From an uncultured Flavobacteriaceae bacterium (GTDB taxonomy: Bacteria; Bacteroidota; Bacteroidia; Flavobacteriales; Flavobacteriaceae), in assembly GCA_938010765.1 (NCBI GenBank), contig CALLVX010000068.1, positions 1 to 64,000 on the forward strand: 64,000 nucleotides of DNA. The letters are read 5' to 3'. The number at the start of each line of letters is the position of its first letter. Positions within the stretch are counted from its first letter, which is position 1. Positions 51,711-61,023 of the stretch are shown in pieces. The notes beneath the pieces were generated by a model. The model saw nothing but the letters and a program-made list of their open reading frames with translations. It had not been told where the DNA came from and did not search any database. The translations under genes and the position numbers were made by a program.

Positions 51711-54113
51711 TTAGTGAAAACAATCCATCCCTATCGGCGAACCATCAGGAATTTTAGGGCTTGCTAGGACTTTAAACTGTTCGGGGTGTTTGTAAAACCT
51801 ATCGATTCTACGTGCCATTTCCATTTTAGTACTGTTGCCCATATCCCCTAAAATATTTAAACTCAGTTTACTGATTTTTTGATTGGCAATCGCATTCACC
51901 TGCGGATGCACCCCTTCGTGTGAAGCCAAGTTCATCAAATGAAACAATACCCGAAAATTGATATTTTGCTGAATTTCATTCAGATATGGATCTTTAAATT
52001 CATTCTTAAGGGTAGCATTTACCAGTTGATCTATAACATCGCCCAATCCAATGTTTTTTGGATACAGGGCTTTCTGCTGAATTAACCGAGAAGCCCGTTC
52101 TGGGTGTAGCAATAACCCTAAAGTCATATCGGCCGCCGTTTCAGGAGCTGAAAGCGCATCAAAAGTAACGCCCGTCTTCCCTTTGATCGATTCTCGGGTA
52201 CTCCCATATCCGAAAGCCCTGGGAGGAAACAATGCCAATTTCTCCTTAGGTATTGCAATAACCGATGCATCCAAGGTTTTCAGAATTGCTTTCAAGGCCT
52301 CTTCTTGTACATTTTTATCTATGGTTTCTACGGTAGTTTGGCCATCCCCCTTTACAGCATAGTTATACTCCATTCCGCCAACAATTTTGGCGACACCTTC
52401 TGTTTGATACCGATGAAAAAAGTAGAGCGGAACAAATACGTCTTCCAAAACGGTGTTGGGCTCCCCAGTTCGAATGTTGTCAATAGAAAAGTTATTAATG
52501 GCGGTCCTACGCACGTTTAACATCGCCTCTAACTCCTCACTAATATTGGTGCCATTGTCCCATAAATGAGCTAATACATGCGCCCCTCCTTGAGGTCTTG
52601 CATCTTGATCTGTAATATAGCGCAGTCCACGTTTTTGTGCCGCCGATAAAATAGCATTCAACCCCTCTCTCTCCGAAGTTCCTTCGGGAAAGTTCGTATA
52701 TGAATAGGCTACTGAAACCTTATCCCATTCCCCAATAGCTGTTGCATAGGCATTTGAAAAGTCAATTTCTCCATTTGTCACTGAAAACTGCGGATGTGGA
52801 TAATCCATTACCGAAGCTCTATCGTTCGTACTGGCCGCATAATTATGTGCAAAACCAAGGGTATGCCCTATTTCATGGGCCGATAATTGCCGAATACGGG
52901 CTAGCGCCAATGCCAACATGGGTTCATTATTCGCGTCATTCTCAGCAAAAGGTTTGTTCATCAAAGCCTGTGCAATCAAGAAATCTTGCCGAATACGAAG
53001 ACTTCCCAAGCTCACATGGCCTTTTATGATCTCTCCAGTGCGAGGATCGGTAATACTACTACCATAACTCCAGCCTCGTGTAGATCGGTGCACCCATTGA
53101 ATAACGTTATACCGGGCATCTAACGGGTCGGCATCATCTGGTAACATCTTTAACTGAAAAGCGTCTTTATAACCAATGGCTTCAAAAGCCTGGTTCCACC
53201 ATTTGCCACCGTCTAACAATGCCGAACGCACTGGTTCAGGAGTGCCATTGTCTAAATAATATACAATAGGTTCAACGGCTTCGCTTAAAGACGCATTTGG
53301 ATTTTTTTTCTCAAGACGGTGCCGAGTAATAAAGCGCTTTACTATGGGATCTTGTACCGGTGTGGCATAGTCATAATACATAAAAGGGTAAGATCCGCTT
53401 CTGGTATCAAACGCTCTTTTTTGGTAATTATCATCAGGCAGTTCAATAAATGAATGATGTTGTGCCACGGTGACCAACCCTGAATTCGGGGCTACCGATT
53501 GAATATGGCTTCCATTCGCCTCCCCTTTGAAAGTAAGCGTAATATCAAACTCAATATTCTTCGGGAATGCTTTGGTACGATCAAGCGCCATGGCACTTTT
53601 ACCTTTATCCAAAGAGTAAATCCCCTGATTCGCACGCTTCAATCGTTGGGCCACTCCATGCGTATCTTGCATAAAAAAATCGGTAATATCAATTACGATA
53701 GTACCTCCTTTTTCTTCCTCGATCTTAAAACCCCCAAGAATTGATTTTGCAAATGCTTGTTCTACCGATTTTTTTTCCAACGCATTATTCGTCAATGCAC
53801 GATATCGAAGGTTCGGCTGTACCAATAACAACTTATTTCCTGCACGTTGAAAGTACACAAGCTGTTCATTTCCCAACTGACCCCGGTCTAGACCTATATC
53901 ATTGCTTCCGATACCACTGCTCAAGGAAGAAACATAAAGAAATTCTTTTTCAAGAGCATCTACTTCCAAATACACCTTGTCTGTTTTGGCATCGTAATAG
54001 AAATCAAAAAAGCCCTTGAATTTTTTAAAATCTTTCTTTTTATCGGAGAACTGGCCAAGAACGCTTGCAAATGTAAAAAGCAGCAAAAGAAAGGAAAGAG
54101 AATGTCGCTTCAT
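51711..54113 (-). CDS. Secreted zinc metalloprotease, DUF5117-type
   Basis: This 800-aa protein has a signal peptide (MKRHSLSFLLLLFTFASVLG). Two N-terminal beta domains precede a zincin-like catalytic domain with HEIGHTLGFAHN (HExxHxxGxxH) near residue 400 and a Met-turn SVMDYP. The region of N-terminal domains resembles DUF5117/DUF5118. It is probably a periplasmic or surface protease. The gene is monocistronic, 72-bp downstream of a sequence with no clear promoter. Confidence 0.88.
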   Translation of the reverse strand: MKRHSLSFLLLLFTFASVLGQFSDKKKDFKKFKGFFDFYYDAKTDKVYLEVDALEKEFLYVSSLSSGIGSNDIGLDRGQLGNEQLVYFQRAGNKLLLVQPNLRYRALTNNALEKKSVEQAFAKSILGGFKIEEEKGGTIVIDITDFFMQDTHGVAQRLKRANQGIYSLDKGKSAMALDRTKAFPKNIEFDITLTFKGEANGSHIQSVAPNSGLVTVAQHHSFIELPDDNYQKRAFDTRSGSYPFMYYDYATPVQDPIVKRFITRHRLEKKNPNASLSEAVEPIVYYLDNGTPEPVRSALLDGGKWWNQAFEAIGYKDAFQLKMLPDDADPLDARYNVIQWVHRSTRGWSYGSSITDPRTGEIIKGHVSLGSLRIRQDFLIAQALMNKPFAENDANNEPMLALALARIRQLSAHEIGHTLGFAHNYAASTNDRASVMDYPHPQFSVTNGEIDFSNAYATAIGEWDKVSVAYSYTNFPEGTSEREGLNAILSAAQKRGLRYITDQDARPQGGAHVLAHLWDNGTNISEELEAMLNVRRTAINNFSIDNIRTGEPNTVLEDVFVPLYFFHRYQTEGVAKIVGGMEYNYAVKGDGQTTVETIDKNVQEEALKAILKTLDASVIAIPKEKLALFPPRAFGYGSTRESIKGKTGVTFDALSAPETAADMTLGLLLHPERASRLIQQKALYPKNIGLGDVIDQLVNATLKNEFKDPYLNEIQQNINFRVLFHLMNLASHEGVHPQVNAIANQKISKLSLNILGDMGNSTKMEMARRIDRFYKHPEQFKVLASPKIPDGSPIGMDCFH

Positions 54114-54164
54114 TTCATGATAGTTTTAAATGATTCCTAAGAGGCTAAATTTATGCAAAATTGA

Positions 54165-54194
54165 TTGCACAACCATAGTTAAGTACTATTTTTG
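54165..54194 (+). promoter_or_regulatory. Bacteroidota-type promoter of prfB
   Basis: TTG at 54165-54167, 19 bp of spacer and TATTTTTG at 54187-54194 match the -33/-7 consensus exactly in spacing and sequence. The prfB start codon is 19 bp downstream of the box. Confidence 0.62.
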
Positions 54195-54212
54195 CGGACA
54201 AACAAAAATTCA

Positions 54213-55311
54213 ATGATTACGACAGATCATTATAAAGGTCTTTTAGATCGCCTTGGTGCGTTGAGGAGGTATCTTTGACATCGATGCGAAACTTATCGAA
54301 ATAGAAAACGAGCAAGAAAAAACCCTTGCCCCCGATTTTTGGGACAATCCCCAGAAAGCGCAAATTCAAATGCGGTTCATTCAATCCAAGAAAAAATGGG
54401 TCGATGACTACAATATCGCAAAAACACTTATCGCAGATTTAGAAGTGTTGTTAGAGTTTCACCAAGAAGGTGAAGTCCCAGAAGAGGAAGTACAAGGGCA
54501 TTACGAAAAAACCTTGGCGTTAGTTGAACAGATGGAGTTCAAGAACATGCTTTCTGAAGAGGGTGATGAACTTACGGCGGTATTGCAAATTACGGCCGGT
54601 GCCGGTGGTACCGAAAGCTGCGATTGGGCTGCGATGCTCATGCGTATGTATATGATGTGGAGCGAAAAAAATGGCTTCAAAATAAAGGAACTCAATTATC
54701 AGGAAGGTGATGTGGCAGGCATCAAAACAGTAACACTCGAAATAGATGGCGAATATGCTTTTGGGTGGTTGAAAGGTGAAAACGGCGTACATCGGTTGGT
54801 GCGAATATCGCCTTTTGATAGCAATGCCAAACGCCATACATCCTTTGCCTCTATCTACGTATATCCCTTGGTCGATGATAGTATTGAAATTGAGGTTAAC
54901 CCTGCCGATATCGAAATTACGACAGCTCGCTCTAGTGGTGCGGGAGGACAAAATGTAAATAAGGTAGAAACAAAAGTGCAATTGGTACACAAACCAAGTG
55001 GCATTCAGATTTCTTGCTCCGATTCGCGTTCCCAACACGATAATAGGGCTACCGCCTTAAAAATGCTAAAATCACAGTTGTATGAAATTGAACTACGAAA
55101 AAAGATGGAAGCGCGCCAAGTAATCGAATCTTCAAAGATGAAAATTGAATGGGGGTCGCAAATACGCAATTATGTGATGCACCCTTACAAATTGGTCAAA
55201 GATGTTCGAACCGCAGAGGAAACAGGAAACGTCGACGCTGTAATGGATGGTAACATTGATCGGTTTTTAAAAGCTTATTTAATGATGATGGGACAGAAAG
55301 AAGAAGATTGA
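54213..55311 (+). CDS. prfB: Peptide chain release factor 2 (programmed +1 frameshift)
   Basis: RF2 recognises UAA and UGA and releases the peptide. The gene starts at 54213 ([20 protein letters not shown]), meets TGA at codon 22, and continues in the +1 frame from 54277. The joined product is 365 aa, the same length as E. coli RF2. The stop-recognition SPF motif lies in [10 protein letters not shown] and the catalytic GGQ in [13 protein letters not shown]. Annotating only the downstream frame from 54370 would truncate it. It is regulated by RF2 level through the frameshift. Confidence 0.95.
54264..54279 (+). promoter_or_regulatory. prfB programmed frameshift site
   Basis: AGGAGG at 54264-54269 is an internal Shine-Dalgarno-like sequence, 3 nt before CTT-TGA-C at 54273-54279. 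This is the classic +1 RF2 shift site: the ribosome slips from CTT onto TTT when RF2 is scarce and skips the UGA stop. Its presence shows that the ribosome still reads an SD in a phylum that seldom uses SD for initiation. Confidence 0.92.
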
Positions 55312-55492
55312 TCTGGGTTTGAGGTTTGAGCAATAAATACAAATGTCAAACACAAATTCAAAAAGTTAAAAAGACGAAAGACCGCAGCGCCTATAGACAA
55401 ATAACGTAAAATGTTAGGTGCAACAAAATAAACTCAAAGACAAAGACTGAATACTGAATTTCTGTTTACCGTTAATTGAAAAAAAGCAAAGC

Positions 55493-55837
55493 ATGATTAA
55501 AATATATCACAATCCACGTTGCCAGAAATCTCGAGAAGGTCTGGGTTTTCTTGAGCAGTCTGGAAACGAATACGAGGTCATCAAATACCTTGATAACATA
55601 CCGACCAAAGATGAACTGCGCCATATCATCGACTGTCTTGGCATTAAACCAGAGAACTTAGTACGAAAGAACGAAGCCATCTGGAAAGAAAACTTTCGCG
55701 GACGTTTGCTTTCGGACGAAGAGATTCTTGAAGCCATGATCAAAAACCCCAAATTGATCGAACGCCCAATCGTGGTTAACGGAAATAAAGCCGTTATCGG
55801 CAGGCCTATGGATAAAATCGAGACCGTATTGGAGTAA
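55493..55837 (+). CDS. arsC: ArsC family glutaredoxin-like reductase
   Basis: This 114-aa protein has the N-terminal NPRCQKSREGLGFL active-site loop of the arsenate reductase/Spx family, with one catalytic Cys. ERPIVVNGNKAVIGRP at the C-terminus holds the conserved Arg. No ars operon genes are nearby. It may be a general thiol reductase (YffB-like) and not a true arsenate reductase. Confidence 0.87.
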   Translation: MIKIYHNPRCQKSREGLGFLEQSGNEYEVIKYLDNIPTKDELRHIIDCLGIKPENLVRKNEAIWKENFRGRLLSDEEILEAMIKNPKLIERPIVVNGNKAVIGRPMDKIETVLE

Positions 55838-55989
55838 TACGTCCGAACACCCCTACAGAGTCCCATCTTGTCGGAAAGCACTAGCAATCAGTGGAATAAT
55901 TGCTATATTTGCTGCAAATTCATTTTAACAAACTTTTAACCAAAAGGGCTTAAACCTTAAGCTACTTTTGACATCGAACACTTGTAGTT

Positions 55990-56487
55990 ATGAAATTTAA
56001 TAAAGGATTTTGGATAGCTTTATTTACAGTATTGCTCTTTGGAGCTGAATTACATGCCCAATACGGAAATAGCGGAGGAGGATATGGCTATGGTAGAGGC
56101 GGTAATGGACGGCGTGGAGGAATTGTACCACACACCAAGGCAGAACCGGAACCTCCCAAACCAAAAACGGCAGATGAAATTGTTGATGAGGAGATGCCAA
56201 ATATTACCGAAGCTTTGGAACTGAACGATTTTGAAACAGCGGTATTAAGTTCTGTATTGAAAAAGTATGTGCAAGAGCGCATCGAAATGCAGATTCTAAA
56301 GCTGAGTCCGGATAAGATGCGGGAAGGTTATCAGAAAATAACCGAACGGCAAGATGAAGAATTGCGAGCGGGTCTACCTCCTGAAAAATATGAAGCTTTC
56401 GTAGAAATGCAAAGTAAAGGGGTAAATGAGACAAAGCGATTAAAAAAGAAAGAAAAACGAAAGAAAAAGAAGAAAAACAAAGACTAA
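55990..56487 (+). CDS. Small secreted protein coupled to outer membrane receptor
   Basis: This 165-aa protein has a signal peptide (MKFNKGFWIALFTVLLFGAE, then LHAQ), a Gly-rich stretch (GGGYGYGRGGNGRRGG), a helical middle part (AVLSSVLKKYVQERIEMQIL) and a Lys-rich tail (KKEKRKKKKKNKD). The helical part loosely resembles LTXXQ/Spy-like sequences. It ends 1 bp before the receptor gene, so the two are co-transcribed. Confidence 0.72.
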   Translation: MKFNKGFWIALFTVLLFGAELHAQYGNSGGGYGYGRGGNGRRGGIVPHTKAEPEPPKPKTADEIVDEEMPNITEALELNDFETAVLSSVLKKYVQERIEMQILKLSPDKMREGYQKITERQDEELRAGLPPEKYEAFVEMQSKGVNETKRLKKKEKRKKKKKNKD

Positions 56488-56488
56488 T

Positions 56489-59002
56489 ATGGGAAAAAAC
56501 ATCCTGATTGCCTTTTTATTTTTAATATCACTAACGACAACAGCACAAAGGCCATCAGGGCAGCGACCAGATCCCATTACCATTACGGGAACTGTATTGG
56601 ATCAAGATACAGGAGACCCATTAGAATATGCAACACTCGTTCTTCAGAGTGTTCGAAACCCTAAAAGAATAACGGGTGGCATCACCGATGAAACCGGTAA
56701 ATTTGAAGTGGAGACCTTCCCGGGCAAATACAATGTTCGAGTAGAATATATATCCTATAAAACCCACGAACTACCAGAGCAAGTTTTTAGAGCGGCAACC
56801 GACCTGGGAACTATTATACTAGAGCTCGATGTATCACAATTGGAGGCGGTAGAAGTGGTAGGCGAACGAACTACCGTTGAACTTAGGTTAGACAAAAAGG
56901 TGTACAATGTTGGGCAAGACCTTACCGTTAAAGGAGGTTCGGTCACCGATGTGTTAGACAACGTACCCTCGGTTACAGTAGATGTTGAAGGGAATATCAG
57001 TCTGCGGGGCAACGAAAGTGTTCGAATTTTGATTAATGGAAAACCATCGGCATTATCGGGCTTAAGTCCAGATGCGCTGCAACAACTTCCCGCCGACGCC
57101 ATTGAAAAAGTAGAAGTTATTACCAATCCCTCTGCCCGTTATGATGCAGAAGGCACCGCCGGTATTTTAAACATTATTTTGAAGCAGAGCAAGACCAGTG
57201 GTATAAATGGTTCAGTAAATGTATTTGCAGGTATCCCGGATAATTACGGAGGGGCACTTAGCCTAAATCTACGACGAGAAAAGTTCAATATTTTCACAAA
57301 TACTTCGTACCGATACCGTAATGCTCCCGGTAATGCATTCTTCGAACAAGAGAATTTTAATCCTGATAGTACTACTGCTAGTTTTCAAGACGAAGTGCGG
57401 GACTATCAGCGTCAAAATGCCGGATTTAATACAAACGTAGGATTTGAATTTTTTATTGATTCTACTAGTAGTATCACAAATTCTTTTGTTTATCGAAAAT
57501 CATCTGGCGATGATACCGTTGATATTGATTTTTCTAATTTTGATGCAAGCCGTACTCCTACAATCCAAAGAAATAGATTTACCAATGAAGGTGAGGAAGA
57601 TGAAAACATTCAGTATTCGGTCAATTATCAGAAAAAGTTCAACAACGATGGACACGAGCTTACGATCGATTATCAATATTCGACCGGGAACGAATTAGAA
57701 AACTCGCTTATCAATGAAATTGTTTTGAATGACAATCGGGCCTTGCCAACTGAGCAGACCATCAACGATGAAAAACAAAAGAATCAACTATTACAGTTTG
57801 ATTATATATTGCCTTTTGGTAAAGAAAATGCTTCACAATTCGAATTTGGATATCGTGGAACTTTCAACAATTTCAATACTGATTTTGATTTTGGAGTTGT
57901 AGAAAACGGTGTTTTAAACAGTGATCCTAATTTTAGTAACGAACTCGACTATAAAGAGTATGTAAATGCCGCATACACCCAGCTCGGAAGTAAATTTGGT
58001 AAGTTCAGTGTTTTGGGCGGAATTCGCCTGGAGGCCTCTGATATTGGTATTGAATTGGTAAATACCAAAGAAGTGAGTAATAAGGACTATGTTGATTGGT
58101 TTCCTTCGGTATTTCTTGGCTATGAATTCTCAGAAACAGAACAGCTAACCTTGAGTTATAGCAGACGCTTACGCAGACCCCGGTCCAGATTCATCAACCC
58201 CTTCCCATCTAGATCTAGCAATACCAATTTATTTCAAGGAAACCCGGATTTAGATCCTACTTATACCAATGGTTTTGATATAGGTTACTTAAAGCGTTGG
58301 GATAAAATTAGTTTTACTACTTCGGCCTATTTTAATCGTTCAACGGGGGTGTTTCAGTTCATTACACAAGAGCGCGGTGATTTTGTTGAGATTGAAAACC
58401 CAGATGACCCGTTAAACCCCGTAATTGTTCCTGTTCAGGTGCGCACCCCTATTAATTTGGCGACCGATAACCGCTATGGAATGGAGTTTACCACGACCTA
58501 TACACCTAAAAAAAACTGGCGACTTACGTGGAACTTGAATGCTTTTCAGCGACAACTTAGAGGTGATTATACCTATATTGATTTTCAAAATAATACGATT
58601 ACCCAGAATTTTGATGCGGATAACTTTACCTGGTTTACCCGATTTAGTGGCAAACTACCACTTCCTGGAAAAATAGATTTTCAGACCAATGTGTTTTATA
58701 GAGGACCCTCCGAAAACGCGCAAAGTAAATCTAAAGGAATTCTCAGTACCAATTTGGCTTTTAGCAAGGATATTGTGAAGGATAAGGTTACCTTATCTTT
58801 AAATGTAAGCGATGTGTTCAACAGCCGTAAACGGCGCAGTGAAACAAGAACAGAAAATGTATTTACGTATAGTGAATTTCAATGGAGACAACGACAGGTA
58901 ACTCTTTCGTTCCTATACCGTTTTAACCAACAACAAAACCAACGCAATAGAAATGGCCAAAGAGGAAACGACGGTGGTGGAGAGTTCGAGTTTGATGGAT
59001 AA
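56489..59002 (+). CDS. TonB-type outer membrane receptor
   Basis: This 837-aa protein has a signal peptide, a carboxypeptidase-like regulatory domain (ITITGTVLDQDTGDPLEYAT), a plug domain (TVKGGSVTDVLDNVPSVTVD, then LRGNESVRILINGKPSALSG) and a long outer membrane beta-barrel ending in TLSFLYRFNQQQNQ. It resembles the OMP_b-brl_3 group of flavobacteria. No SusD-type partner is next to it, so a polysaccharide locus is unlikely; the ligand is unknown. Confidence 0.9.
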   Translation: MGKNILIAFLFLISLTTTAQRPSGQRPDPITITGTVLDQDTGDPLEYATLVLQSVRNPKRITGGITDETGKFEVETFPGKYNVRVEYISYKTHELPEQVFRAATDLGTIILELDVSQLEAVEVVGERTTVELRLDKKVYNVGQDLTVKGGSVTDVLDNVPSVTVDVEGNISLRGNESVRILINGKPSALSGLSPDALQQLPADAIEKVEVITNPSARYDAEGTAGILNIILKQSKTSGINGSVNVFAGIPDNYGGALSLNLRREKFNIFTNTSYRYRNAPGNAFFEQENFNPDSTTASFQDEVRDYQRQNAGFNTNVGFEFFIDSTSSITNSFVYRKSSGDDTVDIDFSNFDASRTPTIQRNRFTNEGEEDENIQYSVNYQKKFNNDGHELTIDYQYSTGNELENSLINEIVLNDNRALPTEQTINDEKQKNQLLQFDYILPFGKENASQFEFGYRGTFNNFNTDFDFGVVENGVLNSDPNFSNELDYKEYVNAAYTQLGSKFGKFSVLGGIRLEASDIGIELVNTKEVSNKDYVDWFPSVFLGYEFSETEQLTLSYSRRLRRPRSRFINPFPSRSSNTNLFQGNPDLDPTYTNGFDIGYLKRWDKISFTTSAYFNRSTGVFQFITQERGDFVEIENPDDPLNPVIVPVQVRTPINLATDNRYGMEFTTTYTPKKNWRLTWNLNAFQRQLRGDYTYIDFQNNTITQNFDADNFTWFTRFSGKLPLPGKIDFQTNVFYRGPSENAQSKSKGILSTNLAFSKDIVKDKVTLSLNVSDVFNSRKRRSETRTENVFTYSEFQWRQRQVTLSFLYRFNQQQNQRNRNGQRGNDGGGEFEFDG

Positions 59003-59016
59003 TCGAATAATTGAGT

Positions 59017-59115
59017 AACCACCTCGGAATGAGCCCACAAGGCATTAAAAATAAATTCAACATTGATCTTTACTCAAGCATCGGAGCATTTTAAATCTCG
59101 ATTATCAACTAAACA
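59017..59115 (+). repeat. Dispersed intergenic repeat, copy 2
   Basis: This copy matches 31291-31410 in order of blocks: CCTCGG, GAGCCCACAAGGCATTAAAA, AAATTCAACATTGAT, CTCAAGC, CGGAGCATTTTAAATCTC, GATTATC. It is about 20 bp shorter because it lacks the central GC-rich insert. It starts 15 bp after the receptor stop codon and runs into the terminator at 59115-59143. The position after a plus-strand stop and before a terminator is the same as in copy 1. Confidence 0.7.
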
Positions 59116-59143
59116 AAAAAGGAGCCAATTGGCTCCTTTTTTT
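59115..59143. terminator. Bidirectional terminator
   Basis: AAAAAAGGAGCC and GGCTCCTTTTTTT form a stem around AATT. It ends the receptor transcript and overlaps the stop of the small minus-strand gene. Confidence 0.85.
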
Positions 59144-59315
59144 ATGCGTTACGCTTGGCGATTTTTGCCTTGCGTTTCTCTTTATACAATTCAATCAAAT
59201 TACCAAACAACCAATAGGGCACTACAAAAGTTAACAAGAAAATCATTAACCAAAAACCTATGGTAAGGATGGTAAGAAAAGCTAAAAATCCTAAATATTG
59301 ATCGAAATCGAACAT
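59142..59315 (-). CDS. 57-aa small membrane protein
   Basis: A short frame encodes MFDFDQYLGFLAFLTILTIG and a second hydrophobic run, with two TM helices (to about residue 38), and a basic tail (KEKRKAKIAKRNA). The stop codon lies in the T-run of the shared terminator. The composition is like a real small membrane protein. No family is recognised. Confidence 0.6.
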   Translation of the reverse strand: MFDFDQYLGFLAFLTILTIGFWLMIFLLTFVVPYWLFGNLIELYKEKRKAKIAKRNA

Positions 59316-59466
59316 GGCTGCCTATTTTGTTTCACAAAGATACTTTGAAAAAGGGCAATCATACAAATCAAATGCAAAAAAAATACGTCTCTCTCTTTTC
59401 AATTACCCACGAGATGGAAAATAACACCCAAACCCCTACCTTTGTGCTCCTTATAAACAATTGATC

Positions 59467-60864
59467 ATGAGTTTTAGAATAGAAAAAGATACCATGGGTA
59501 CCGTAAATGTACCTTCAGATAAATATTGGGGCGCCCAAACCGAACGTTCAAGAAATAACTTTAAAATAGGCCCTGTGGCCTCAATGCCCTTAGATGTGGT
59601 GTACGGCTTCGCATACCTTAAAAAAGCGGCAGCCTATACGAATTGTGATTTGGGGGTCTTATCTGCTGAAAAAAGAGATCTGATCGCTCAAGTCTGTGAT
59701 GAAATCCTAGCGGGCAAACTAGACGACCAATTTCCTTTGGTAATCTGGCAAACCGGTTCGGGTACGCAAAGTAATATGAATGTGAATGAAGTAATCGCAA
59801 ACAGGGCGCATGAGTTTGCAGGTAAGAAAATCGGAGAGGGCGAAAAAACGATTCAACCGAATGACGATGTAAACAAATCGCAATCATCGAACGATACTTT
59901 CCCTACCGGCATGCACATTGCAGCCTATAAAAAAATTATAGAAAACACCATTCCTGGTGTAACTAAACTTCGAAACACGCTTAACAAAAAAGCCAAAGAG
60001 TTTGCTACAGTGGTCAAAATTGGGCGCACTCATTTAATGGATGCCACTCCCCTAACCCTTGGACAGGAGTTTTCTGGATATGTTTCACAATTGGACCATG
60101 GTCTCAAGGCATTAAAAAACACACTAGACCATTTATCAGAACTTGCGTTGGGTGGCACTGCCGTGGGTACTGGCCTAAATACGCCTGAGGGATATGATGT
60201 ACTGGTAGCAAAATATATTGCAGAGTTTACCGGACTCCCTTTTAAAACTGCCGAGAACAAATTCGAAGCACTTGCGGCCCATGATGCGATTGTCGAGAGC
60301 CATGGAGGCTTAAAGCAATTGGCTGTATCCCTTAACAAGGTCGCGAACGATATACGAATGATGGCATCAGGACCGCGTTCAGGTATCGGAGAAATCAGCA
60401 TCCCTGCCAACGAACCGGGAAGCTCGATCATGCCCGGAAAAGTGAACCCTACCCAATGTGAAGCACTTACAATGGTATGTGCGCAAGTAATGGGCAATGA
60501 TGTTGCGGTAACTATTGGCGGTACACAAGGGCATTACGAACTTAATGTGTTTAAACCAATGATGGCGGCGAACATCTTGCAGTCTGCCGAACTTCTTGGG
60601 GATGCCTGCGTTAGTTTTGAAGAAAATTGCGCCTCTGGTATTGAACCCAATCGTGACGTAATTAAACAGCTGTTGAACAATTCCCTGATGCTTGTAACGG
60701 CATTGAATACTAAGATAGGGTATTATAAAGCTGCGGAAATCGCTAATACCGCCCATAAAAATGGAACAACCTTACGTGAGGAGGCCATCAACCTCGGCTA
60801 TGTAAGCGCCGAAGATTACGATGCATGGGTAAAACCTGAAAATATGGTAGGTTCACTTAAGTAA
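59467..60864 (+). CDS. fumC: Fumarate hydratase, class II
   Basis: This protein of about 465 aa hydrates fumarate to malate in the TCA cycle. The family signature [16 protein letters not shown] is intact, as is the [11 protein letters not shown] region. The N-terminus [20 protein letters not shown] is standard. The frame opens with TTG at 59461, but ATG 59467 is the better start. A TACCTTTG box at 59437-59444 fits a -7 element. Confidence 0.96.
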   Translation: MSFRIEKDTMGTVNVPSDKYWGAQTERSRNNFKIGPVASMPLDVVYGFAYLKKAAAYTNCDLGVLSAEKRDLIAQVCDEILAGKLDDQFPLVIWQTGSGTQSNMNVNEVIANRAHEFAGKKIGEGEKTIQPNDDVNKSQSSNDTFPTGMHIAAYKKIIENTIPGVTKLRNTLNKKAKEFATVVKIGRTHLMDATPLTLGQEFSGYVSQLDHGLKALKNTLDHLSELALGGTAVGTGLNTPEGYDVLVAKYIAEFTGLPFKTAENKFEALAAHDAIVESHGGLKQLAVSLNKVANDIRMMASGPRSGIGEISIPANEPGSSIMPGKVNPTQCEALTMVCAQVMGNDVAVTIGGTQGHYELNVFKPMMAANILQSAELLGDACVSFEENCASGIEPNRDVIKQLLNNSLMLVTALNTKIGYYKAAEIANTAHKNGTTLREEAINLGYVSAEDYDAWVKPENMVGSLK

Positions 60865-60892
60865 TTGTGATCCACTCAAATTGAACTAAAAC

Positions 60893-60921
60893 AAAAGCGC
60901 CCGGCTAAGCCGGGCGCTTTT
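60893..60921 (+). terminator. Terminator of fumC
   Basis: AAAAGCGCCCGGC and GCCGGGCGCTTTT form a 13-bp GC-rich stem with a 3-nt loop and following T's. Confidence 0.9.
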
Positions 60922-60966
60922 ATATTTTGCTCTTTTTTATATTCAAAATGCTGTAAGTATAGGCAC

Positions 60967-61001
60967 AAAAAAAAGGGGCAAGCTTTTCAGCTTGCCCCCT
61001 T
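60967..61001 (-). terminator. Terminator of the 61024 gene
   Basis: GGGGCAAGCT pairs with AGCTTGCCCC around TTTC-like loop; on the minus strand a T8 tract follows (A8 on plus). Confidence 0.85.
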
Positions 61002-61023
61002 CTTATTAATGGATAGTGTTTTC

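Noticed and set aside
54213-54278. Short frame ending in TGA suggesting a broken prfB
   Set aside because: The TGA is the programmed +1 frameshift site of RF2 and not a disabling mutation.
54520-55038. 172-aa minus-strand frame
   Set aside because: It is antisense to prfB, whose frame holds the GGQ and SPF motifs.
59063-59266. 67-aa plus-strand frame
   Set aside because: It covers part of the repeat, the terminator and the antisense of the 57-aa membrane protein; nothing in it looks like a real protein.
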